From: Adenanthera pavonina
Lineage: Eukaryota > Streptophyta > Magnoliopsida > Fabales > Fabaceae
Assembly (NCBI GenBank): GCA_026686845.1
Contig: JAIVEN010000015.1
Span: 4,789,001-4,853,000 of the forward strand
Direction of reading: 5' to 3'
Length of the DNA: 64,000 nt
Of this stretch, positions 1 to 11,400 are shown one piece after another. Below the pieces are notes generated by a model. It was not told the DNA's origin and did no database searches. It saw nothing but the letters and a program-made list of their open reading frames with translations. Within the stretch, counting starts at the first letter, position 1; every line of letters starts with the position of its first letter. Position numbers and translations under genes: made by a program.

Positions 1-2289
1 TCAGGTCCCACACCAGGGTAATCCAAGCTGCATAGTGCACATAATATTTTTTATAAGAACAAGTAGAGTCTATACAGAAACAAGTAAATCAACAACACAA
101 ATATCAATCAAATAAATCACCCTGCACTTATAGAATGAGGCTCAATTATCTGCCCATCATCATCTTGCAACAGATAGCTCATAGCCCCATGTAAAACCCC
201 AACTTGTCCCTTTGATAAAGTTGCAGCATGCTTGCCACTGTCAAGGCCAAACCCAGCTGCTTCCACACCAATCAGCCTAACATCTTTGTCATCAACAAAT
301 TCATTGAAAAGTCCAATAGCATTTGAACCTCCACCAACACATGCCACCAGCACATCTGGTTTCCCTCCCCATTTTTCCAATGCTTGTCTTCTGGTTTCCT
401 TGCCAATCATTGCATGGAACTCTCTTACCATCATAGGGTATGGATGTGGCCCCGCAACAGAACCCAAAATATAATGAGTTGTCTCCACATTTGTCACCCA
501 ATCCCTTATAGCTTCTGATGTAGCATCCTTCAGAGTTGCTGTACCTGAATGGACAGCTCTTACCTACATTATAGAATCACATTGTTAGCAAGGCCAATGA
601 TCAGACCACAAGCATAAAATTGTTACAGTAAGAAGTCGTTTAAACTCTTACAGTCAGTCTCTGGCAACTAGTTGCATGAAACACATTTTGCCAGAAAAAC
701 TGTAGCATAATTCTATGCTAATAGTCCTAGCTCAATCTTGGATGATAACAACATATATCCTACAAGCACTCTAGAATATTTTTAAAAGATAAACTGTTAT
801 TGAGATGTGCAACTTCAAATAAAGACCGTTCCCCAATACTTTTCTCTAATAAAGACTAAATAAAGGATGTATTTGGCAAACAAAATGATACAACAACTAC
901 AATTAACCTACCTCAGCACCAAGAAGACGCATCCTGAAGACATTAAGTGCTTGTCGTTCCATATCTTGTGCACCCATATAAATTATGCATTCTAACCCAA
1001 ATCTAGCACATACAGTAGCAGTGGCAACTCCATGCTGACCAGCTCCAGTTTCAGCAATAATGCGTTTCTTGCCCAACCGCTTGGCAAGCAAAGCTTGGCC
1101 AACTGCATTGTTAATTTTGTGAGCCCCAGTGTGGTTAAGATCTTCCCTCTTCAGATAAATGTGAGGCCCTTCACCATTAGGACGCTTGTAATGCTCTGTC
1201 AACCTCTCCGCAAAATACAGAGGATTCTCCCTGCCTACATAGTCTTTTAAAATCCCATTCAGTTCTCTCTGCAATTTCAAAAATATATCTCAGAAGATTT
1301 CCATCATTTGTTTCAGATAACTACGTGTGTTTATGTGTGTTTATATGACTGTTCAGTTTTGACAAACAAGGAGTAAGAGAACGGATGTTGGTGTGTGCGC
1401 GCGCGCACGAGTGCGTGAGACACAGATTATTAAAATGAGAGACAGAGAGTTAACATGATAGTATGATGTTAATAATAATAATATATCTTAGAAAGTAATG
1501 CTAACATGTATAAAATTATACTTGAAGCATGACGAGCAGTGATAATAGAGTACACTTCGTATGCCATTGCTGAGAGCGATGAAACGGATTATTTGGGAAA
1601 AGGATTGGGGTAATCAGTGAAATCTATTATACTGATTACCCCAATTCTTTTCCCGAATAATCTGTTTCATAACTCACAGTAATTGCATACGAAAGTTAGC
1701 ATCTTCATTAAAGAAATACCAGAAGGTGATAATTGCAAATACAAACAAGATTCGACAGATAGAATGACATCTCAAAGTGTAACCAAATTTCAAATAAAAT
1801 GCATCAAAATAGCAATCAACAAAGAAAAGTTCAACAATTCATTCCTCGATCGCACCAAATTGGCGTGCAAAAGATGGAAAAACCCAACCAATCAGATGAA
1901 ATTGAATCCAATGACATAGATGGAAAAACCTGAAAATCTTCGTCAGCAGAAAGGGAATGAAACGCATCCTCAAGCTCGCTGAGCGCGTACATTAGAGTTT
2001 CAGGGACGTACTTGCCGCCAAATTTACCGAATCGGCCAAACGAATCGGGTCGCTGCAACACGACCGACCCATTTTCGTCCTTTGAGAGAACAAACGGAGG
2101 AGGGTCTTTGGTAAGCGAGCACAAGACAGAAGGAGAAGCTCGAGTAATAGAGGAAGAAGCGCAAGACGTAAATTTGAGGACGTTTGAGGGCAAATGCGAA
2201 GAAGGGAACATCTCTTTTGAAAGTAGCCTAGAAGAGTCGAGGTGGGTTCTGCATGTAGCAGAGCTTGCGACGGCGTTTGCCATGGCCAT
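1..2289 (-). CDS. TSB: Tryptophan synthase beta subunit, plastidial (3' part cut off by window edge)
   Basis: PLP enzyme of the chloroplast stroma that joins indole and serine to give tryptophan, working with the alpha subunit. Coding exons on the minus strand are 1930-2289, 912-1268, 121-563 and 1-27 (continues outside); phase is kept at each junction. The first ~65 residues are Ser/Thr-rich and look like a transit peptide; the mature part begins near the conserved RPDSFGRFGKFGGKYVPETL. The PLP lysine lies in GAHKINN (about residue 171), the catalytic Glu in AETGAGQHG, and the phosphate-binding loop is GGGSNAIG (about residue 316). The ATG at 2289 was chosen because the longer reading frame starts with TTG, not ATG. 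About 80 C-terminal residues are missing. Identity is very secure; whether it is TSB1- or TSB2-type cannot be decided. Confidence 0.97.
1556..1693. repeat. Long hairpin (MITE-like inverted repeat) in TSB intron 1
   Basis: Two arms of about 60 bp, 1556-1618 and 1631-1693, are near-perfect reverse complements and are separated by a 12-nt loop. The outermost bases are ttcgtatgc and gcatacgaa. I see no clear target-site duplication, so the family is uncertain. It lies in intron 1 (1269-1929) and would fold into a stable hairpin in the pre-mRNA. Confidence 0.8.
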
Positions 2290-2544
2290 GTGAGCTCTGA
2301 TTTCAGTGAAACTGAACAGAAATGAAGGTTTTGTGAGTACAGGGGCAAGAGGAGGAAGAAGGAGATTTAAGGACTCCAATGTCGTTTTTTTTGTTTGGTT
2401 GTATCAATGAGGAAATTACGTGTTTCCAAGAAGTGAAAACGAAAAATGGAACTTTTTAGATTGGGATATTTTTTCTGAATTTAGACGACAATGATGGAAA
2501 TAGGATTCTCTGTACTGTACTTGACTGGAATGAAAGCCATCCAA

Positions 2545-2551
2545 TTATATA
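2545..2551 (-). promoter_or_regulatory. Possible TATA box of TSB
   Basis: On the minus strand the sequence reads TATATAA inside CAATATATAATTGG, about 256 nt upstream of the TSB ATG. The distance suits a promoter with a long 5' leader, but such strings are common in this AT-rich spacer. Confidence 0.3.
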
Positions 2552-2559
2552 TTGCACGT

Positions 2560-5483
2560 TTGAGAGGAAACATATCTTTAGCCTAATCTTACTTAGGCCC
2601 CGTTTGGTTACAAATTATGCCGTCTTTTAATTTGTATTGCATTATTTAAGTTCATAAAATTCGCAGCATGATAAAATTATATAATTTTAACAAAACAATT
2701 GCATAATCATATACACACACACACGTATGTATGTATACATATATATATATATGTGTAGATGTGTTACATTTTCTTTGGCAAAAAAGATATTACTCTGACA
2801 ATAAGAGTAAAAAAATATTTTTGTAAGCAACAAGTATATTTATATAAATAGTGCATTAGATATGTTTTTCACAGTGAGTTACTCGTGATAAATTATATCG
2901 TTTATTCATAATTGACAATTTTTGTTCGTTTTCTTCTCCCAAATGTTTGCTGCACAACCTTCTACTTTTTAGCGTGTATTGATAAAATGAGATAGATTTT
3001 CTATACTTTGCACATAATATGACAAATGAATTATACCGTTTATAATTTGTAAAAAAATAAAAAATTTCTGCCACCTAAAATAATAAAGTTTTATAGATAT
3101 ATACATCTAAAAATAATAATCATGACGTGTTTTTTTATATATTAGATTATAGATTAAAAACGTGCGCTTGTTGTTCTGAGGCAAGTGATTAATGCGTGGT
3201 CGCAGTTGACCACGAAATCCTGGGGCACGAGCACGACCGAAAATGGTGAAGGACACGTGCGTAAATTGGAGCCACTAAGTATGCTTGGATGTCTCAAATT
3301 TAATATCCTCCCTCTTGCTCATTTTTATTAGTTTTATTTTAAAAATTTTTTATGATTCTAAATGTAAATTATATTTAATAAATTTTTAAAATATTAATTA
3401 TTTTATTTTTAAAATATTTTTATTTAATTATGAGAGAGAATGTTGATTATTTGAATTTGTAGTATTTATTATAGGGTAAGGATAGAAAACACATTAATTT
3501 TAAAATAATTTTAATGATATAACAAATTTTTCTTGATTTTGATGAGTTAGTTAGAACTGACTTACATTAAGAACCGAACTCTTTTCTATCCAAAATATAA
3601 AATTCTATTTAACTAATTACACAGAAATTTATTTTTACTCACTAAATTTATAAAAAAATATATTATTTTTTCATAGTATCTTTATTTAATGTATTACATT
3701 TAAAGTTTATTATTTTTCTTACATTTAATTGTAAATAAGTGTAAAATAAGAAAAAAAAATTAATATTCTATAAATTATTAAATATGACTTATATTTTGAA
3801 TAAAAAAAACTTTTTAAAAAAAACTTATATTTTAAGTTATACTATTACCTCCAGTTTATAAATAGTATAATTATTTTGTAAATATATAGATATAGATTCA
3901 TATCACTAAAATGTTAATATTGATGTTTTAGTATAAATATAAAATTTATGCTAAATTTTATTATTGATAAATTTATAAATTGAGTATATTAGAATTTATT
4001 TATTAAATTTTATATAATATACAAAAATCTATTTCTCTTATTTTAAAACATCTGTCACTTTAGAATTTTAATAAAGTATTAATTTTTTTGGATTATTTTA
4101 TCTTCTATAAATCAAGATAATGGCAAGTGAAGCAAATGTTTTTCTAGAAAATAAAACAACCTAAATATGAATATTTAAGTAATATATTAGATTTTTCACT
4201 AATCTAGACTATTTAATAATTTTTTTAATCTATTTACATAACATTAAACTATATAAATATTGAAATGGAGGGATATCTAATTTGTTGTTTTCTTCAATTT
4301 TTTTAATGACAGTACAAAAATATTATTAAAATTATGATAGAGAAAAAGTGTTAACAATCAATTTCTTTTTAAATCAAACCACCTCGCTTGTAAGAAAAAT
4401 TTACTTAGTATTTAATGGTTTGAACTTCAACTAATTTGAATTAAATTGGTAGAGTTAATCATACGTTTTCTAATAAATAAAAATAGGAACAACATTGACT
4501 CCATTATAACTTCCACCATATACGAACCTAATAACCCCAACACAAAACGTGGAAGAGCTATATCAATAAATATCATTAATATATTATCAACATCAGTATA
4601 ATTTAATATTTCATGTTACAAAATTCACAGCAAATATTGTATTCATCAACTATATCCAAATAAACCTACCTGGAGAAACTTATAAATCTACACTTTGGCC
4701 AAGCAAACTTGTAGACTTCTTTCAAAAATTAGATTTTTTTGGTACAATGCACAAGATAAATAATTACATGATTGAAACTTTTTAGATTAAAGGACATAAT
4801 GTTAAGGGAAATTTTCGAAAATTCACATTCAAATAGCAAAAAAATAAAATGGTAGAAATAATAATAATAAATTTTATTATTATTATTATTAAATACAATA
4901 AGTGTGTATATATATATATTATATAGAGAGAGAAATCTTAATCTAATACTTTCACCAATCTAACTTTTTTCCTCCTCTTTAAGAAGCTTTTTTTTTTTTT
5001 TTGCCCAACCTCTTTAAGAGACAATTCACTAGCATGCCATCTCAAGTCTTAACCCTCTAAATAAAAAAAAAATCAATATTTACATCTCATTTAGCTCCTT
5101 TCTAGCATTGAGAGAAGTCTTTCAAGGTACGCAACAAAACAATAGAAATGGGGAAATAGCAATAAGGAAAATATTTTGTACCTCTTCAGTTATAGATTTT
5201 TTGACATTTGAAACTTCACAAAGGCTTCGTACTCTTTTTCTCAATAAAAGTAATCAGCTTCAGCATATATAAAGTGGCACAACCAATATATTTCCTTTCG
5301 ATATTTTAGTGTAATATTCTACACAAAATTATCAAAATTCAAGTACAATGGTAACTAAGAAAAATTAAGTTAAATACACAGAAGTTGAACATGATTAAAA
5401 AAACAGCTGATGGAATGTTGCACTTGTGATCTCGTCACTTCCAAGTGAGCAGGAAGGGCCAGACTTGAAGAAGCCACTGCCCA
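2560..5483. other. AT-rich spacer between TSB and DDL
   Basis: There is no supportable gene. It holds a fragment resembling MITE ends (ggccccgtttggtt at 2597), TA/CA microsatellites near 2710-2755, a TATTAT run near 4860-4895 and poly-T at 4988. The right end should contain the DDL 3' UTR, which I cannot delimit. Confidence 0.6.
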
Positions 5484-8400
5484 TTACCCAATGGAATTTT
5501 CATGTAGTAATACATACTCTCGGCTGCAAATGAAAAACCATTCAAGTTAATCATATATTTTCAATGAACTAGAACAAAGTAACAAAATCTTCCCCAAAAA
5601 GGTGAAGTTAATTGTTTGACAAATTAACACTACATATTGGATAATTTAAAAAATTTCTTTCATATATTTTATGTGAAAACTTGATAACAATCAAGTTGAA
5701 AAACTAGTTAAAGTCTGGCCTCCAGAGAAATTAGGTTACTTTACAGGTTTCTGACAGGGTAAAGTCATTACAAATGCATCCTGATTCCTGAGTGAGTGGT
5801 GCTCAAAGAAAATTTATTACTTGAACATGCAACAGGCTACCTAATCCAGCCATGAAAATCTGATCAGTAACATCCAATCCCTAAGAATAAAATGCCCAAC
5901 ATCCCATTATCCCAAAAAAGCAACAACCATTTTCAGATGTCACTAAATGCAAATTTCTTATTTTACAACTTTCGAAGTTATTTGACTTCAAATTTGTCTA
6001 GAGGACACCTTAGGACTTAGTTTTGAAGATTTGTTTATAATATATGGACCATAATTTGACTTAGTTTTGAAGATTTGTTTATAATATATGGACCATAATT
6101 TGAATAAGTGGCACGCAGAATACAAATTCTGAATTTTAGACCAAAAGACCCTTCTTTTCCTCCAAATTCAATATAAGAAGCCAGCACACCACCCCACAGA
6201 ACCCTTTTCCATTGTTAAAATATAAACTTCCAGAACTAATAACCCAATTCTAATATAATATTACCTTATTCCTTTGAATGAATGATTTAGTAAAGATCAT
6301 GTACTATTAAAACCATATAAACAAAATGTGAGTCCATATAATATGAGGAAAAAATAATATATACTTCTGATATCTTTCAATCAAACAAAATAAATGGAGT
6401 TGGAAATATAAATATCCGTTTCTTACCTACTGTTACCAAATCTAATTGTATCCTTTTCCCGTAGTTCATAATAACGTTGAGGTTCAATGGGGCTATCCTG
6501 CATAAAGAGCAGCAAGCTTCAGATGGAATCATGTAGTATTTGGCTTCAGCTTTTCATCTTACAACATATGAACATAATAAAAAACCAATCGATGGCATCT
6601 TCAGTTCCCACTTACGTTAATAAAAGTTTTGTTGGTGCTTCCAAGGTCCATTATGTAAGGCCTAGTGGGGACGCAGAGGATGTTAGGTTTTTCTAAAATT
6701 GAAATTGAAATTATAGCCCTTAGATAGGGAGCGGATATAAATTGTTACCTTATTTGTTTCGACAATGTACCATCAGGTTGCTCTTTATCAACTTGCCTGA
6801 AAACATAAGTAACAAAGAAAATTTAGAAAATTCAATAAGAGTTACATCAGAAATTATGCTATTATGGATATATTTTAATTACGATTTTTCATTTTGTTTG
6901 TTTTGTTTTAATTAAGACTTACTTGCTTTTAGTAATTTTTTGGATAACGATTCTATATATATAGAATCAAATTAAACGTTATGTTAGATTAGGGTAAAAT
7001 TAAAGTATTCTTTTATACTTAGGATAGAGTTATCTTATTTTGAGAGTAAAATCTTTTAGTTGGAGTAGGAATATGCTCTCCTTTTATCATTTATATATAT
7101 ATATACACGGTTGTTATTTCATCAATGAAATTCATCGGATTATTAATTTTTTTACATGGTATAGGAGCAATAATAGCACTCAACATTGAAAAGTAAGCCA
7201 ATGAAATAGCACAACCAACCAGACCCAGTGCTGTAAAAGGCAAGCACCCTACCGCCTAAGGCACAAAGGCAAGGTGCAAAACAGACCCATCACGTTGCGT
7301 GTGAAAAGTGTGCCCCTTTTGGCACTTCGAAGAATAGAGAAGCATGTCTTTTGCATGTTCTAGCTTTGCTATGCTTTGTTTTTATTATCATGAAGTTTGC
7401 TCATTATGCCACCACATTGCCATTGCTTCTTTTGTACTTGTAGGTTTTGTTTCTTTCACCAACTTAAGAATTAAGATATTATTTTAATAAGAATTAAGAT
7501 TTAAGATAGTTAAATACTATAAATTTTAATGCAAGATAGAAAAATTTTATATCAAAGAAATTATGTAGGTTAATGATAGAAAAGTTTATATTCTACTCTA
7601 AATATTATACTTTTTTATTATTGTGCTTCGCTTCACTTGATCATGCACCTTTCTAACACCTCTCACCTCGAGCGTTTTATAAGCCTTGCACCTTGAGTGT
7701 GCCTTTCACCTTTGACTACCCTGACCAAACCTATATGCCAAACACAGCTACTAAACCCAAACACAGAGATGACAACCCAAAATTGTCAAGCCACCCTTGA
7801 CACCAACAATCCCAATCATAAGTCATAAACTTAACAGGAAAAACTACCTAGTCCATGCTCATGTTCATATGTGGGAAAAGGAACGAAGTACTTAGATAAC
7901 CAAGCCAGCCAACCCAGAAAAAGTGATGCCAAGTACAAAATTTGGCATCTTGAGAATCAGATAAAGTTGTCCTATTTTAAAAGTCGACTTTTTGCTAGAT
8001 TAGGGATCTACTTTTTTTTTTTTTGGCCAGTCCTCTTATCTTCTATATATGTACACAGTTGTTATTCAATAAATCAAATTCAAAGGATTATTAAAACCTA
8101 AATTTCTACAAACTAAAAGAACATCACAAATTGCTTAAATTAATGAAATACCGAAATTGAATAACAGCATGTTGCTTGCTGCAGGATGGATGATCTGTTG
8201 GGATATCAGCAACCCTTCTTTCCCTTCCTAAAAGATAACAACTTTGCCGATGTATATAAAGGGGCTCTGAAAATCATATGCATTTCATAAGTACAACTAA
8301 GAAAGTTTTTCTGTTGGTGGGGAGGCTTTCATGCTATGCATTTCCATTGAGAGTGGGAATTGGGGATTTCAAATATAACAATTTTTAATGCAAGAAGAAC

Positions 8401-11400
8401 TGGCAAAACAACATATTAAATGATGATAGAAAGGCTATAACAAGAATGGAAATAACAAAAGTGCAGGAATAATATCAAACAAGGAATACATGTACAACTA
8501 ACTATTCGAAAATCAGAGACAAAAAGAGCTGCAGCAAACAGAGGAAAGTACTCTAGCCCAGATTAGTCATTTCTCTGTTGAATTAAAAGAAATTAAATAT
8601 GCACAGCATTCACAATTCTGATGATCAAACAATTAACTTGTATGAGGTAGAGTAAAATTAAGTAGAAAAAGGTCAGGAATCAGGACTGAGAAAGCAGAGC
8701 TAGCACTTTGTGATGAAACAAACTTAAAGCAGAAAAAGTGGGAAGGGAGAAAGTGTAACAATGAGGAAACATGAATATTATGAATTATAAGCAGAAGCCA
8801 GTAAGTCATACAGACTAACCATTTAGCACTTCCCCATTCTTGAAAACATAAAGCCTCCATTTTATATCAGGTTTTCTAGCCTCTGGCGGTTCATTGAATA
8901 ATAAAGTCACACCTGAAAACAATATACTATTTAGCATACAATTAAATTGAAGAGATACTAATCTGAAAAAACTGAAAGCTCTATATTCATATGCAAATGA
9001 AAGTAAAATACTTCAACTTCCCCAGCATTGTCCTTGTCCTCTCAAAAACCACACCCATACTAAACACCTACACAAACTTCCCTTGAAAACCTATATGGGC
9101 CTCCCTTATTTCCCTGATTGTCTACCAATCCCTCAATCCGTTGTGTAGGTTTCCAAATAGAGGGGAGATTAAGGAAAACTCAGGGTTGGTCGAAGTAATT
9201 TAATCTACAAACAAATAATATCTAACCTCTAACTCTATTGGTTTCTGCAGCAAGCTTTCCAGATAGCTCGAACGAAGGTTTTTGCTGCAAATGGCAATGA
9301 AAGTTATAACAGCCAGCAGAAATAAAACATTTGAAAACCCCACATCCTCATTATTACAAAATTATTTAGAGCCTTTAATTTGCTAAGGCATATAATATCC
9401 AAAAATTTCTCCATGTAACTCAAGTAAATAGAGATAATCTGAGCTTGCATCACATGCCTATGCATTTTCTATATTAATACAAGTATTGAATACAGTTAGC
9501 AGTTTCCTTTTTCCTTTTAATTGAATAACGAATAATTCACATTCCTCTTCCCTGAGATTTTTAATGCATACATTCATTGACCCTCTAGCTTCAATTTTTA
9601 TGGAGACATCCCCTCCATTCATAGAATTGTTAAAGGAGCTTATACACTTTCAACATTATATACATTTTTCCTCTTAGAAACTCCCAATGGCTTAATTTGA
9701 TACCGCGCGAATCATCAAAAAGCCAGTCAATGCTTATGAAAACTTAAAGTAAGGATGGTTAGCATAATATTTTCAAACTACAGGGGTGCAAGTGGAGGTT
9801 CCATAAACTTCAGGGATCTAGTGCCTCGTATAAATTGAAACAGTGTAGGCTCTAAAACCTTCAGGAAAGGTGAATGTAATTTACAATTCAGTTTTTTCAC
9901 CCTTTTCTCTCCTTTTCATTCTTTTTCACCTTTATATATTACTCTGGTGAAACACATTCACCAAGTAGGTTATAGAATCTAAATATCTAATTCATACAAC
10001 AACAACATTAGTCTTATCCCACTATGAATATCTAACTCATACATAGGAAAAAATTAACTGAAAATGATCTTAACAACTATGGCCCTACCATACCAACACA
10101 AATGACATACAAGTAGCTGAGCAATATTGCAAGCAACAAATCCCACAAACAGGCTAGAAAGTACCTTCTCTTTTTCTTCCAAAGCCTCCTCAGCAGCCTT
10201 CATCTTTGATACTGAATCATTCTCATCATTCCTGCAAAAATAGAAGTCAATCTTTCATCAGAAGCTATATTAACTTCAATCAATGAAAAAAAATAGCAGC
10301 AAGGCTTTTTAGAATAGAGACAAAATAAAGAAAAACCTTCAAGCCATGTAACATGAAAAATGTCATTACAGTTTTACTAATAGTCATTTAACATATTACA
10401 CTTAATTGTTAATGGTTAATTCCATAACAGCAGTTAAGACCACTAAAATTGCCCTTAAAGCACTGTATAACAACTTGATTTATTTTTCATATTTGAATAG
10501 AAAACTATATAAAATCTAGTAAATCAAATGTTATTAGTTGCATGCTATTCTAGAGTTCAATATTCAAGTTTAAAATGTCTTTATCAAGCAGATAAAGGAT
10601 GTCTATAACATGTTCATGGCTGAATTTAGCTTATGAGATCATGTCTTCATCTCTTATCCTGCACCAGAGTGATGTAGAACAAAAGCAAGTAAGGAACAAA
10701 GGGAGGGAGATATCCTGAACTTTTATTTAATCAAAGACAGTACTGAACTAGCCCTAGCTTGTACAAGCTTTTGTATAGAATCCAAAGAGTACTTTAAAAT
10801 GCAAGATAACAATTTAAAAAAATTTTGAATTGAAATTTAAATTGCAAGATCATAGGAAAACTCCTGACTAACAGCTGATTAAATAAAACAGATAATTAAA
10901 ACTATAAATCCTAACAAATTAAAAATAAAGTGCACCAGGTTAAAATACTATGGTATTGTTTTTGTATGCCTAGCATCTTTAACGATTTCCAATCACTTAT
11001 CCCTGCTTTTGTATAGCTTTTCTCTTCACTTTACTAAATTCCCTTTTCCTATAAAACAATGTCAATACATGTCTTCAATCTATCTATATGTAGAACACAT
11101 CGTTAAGTCCTCACTACTACATTTCAATAAAGCATACCCCTGCAGGGGAATATCTTTGTGGCTAATTTTAACTCAGATTTACTATATTTAGGATGGGTTC
11201 AATGCAGTCATCACAAAACAGAAACACCCTATTTTACTTTTGGATTTGTGCTCAAATATTTCTAAGGTTATCACTTGCGGCCACTCTACCACAATCCACA
11301 TCATTAATCTAGAGCAAATGACCATCCTTGTTTCAGTATGCAACACACTCTCCAGCATCTTGGGCAGAATTTCTTATCATCCTGAATGAAGTTTGAAAAA

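Noticed and set aside
1391..1412. Alternating GT/GC tract in TSB intron 1 as possible Z-DNA
   Set aside because: It is short and intronic; an ordinary microsatellite is the simpler reading.
2290..2379. N-terminal extension of TSB
   Set aside because: The extended frame starts at TTG and has no in-frame ATG before 2289; the transit peptide fits the ATG at 2289.
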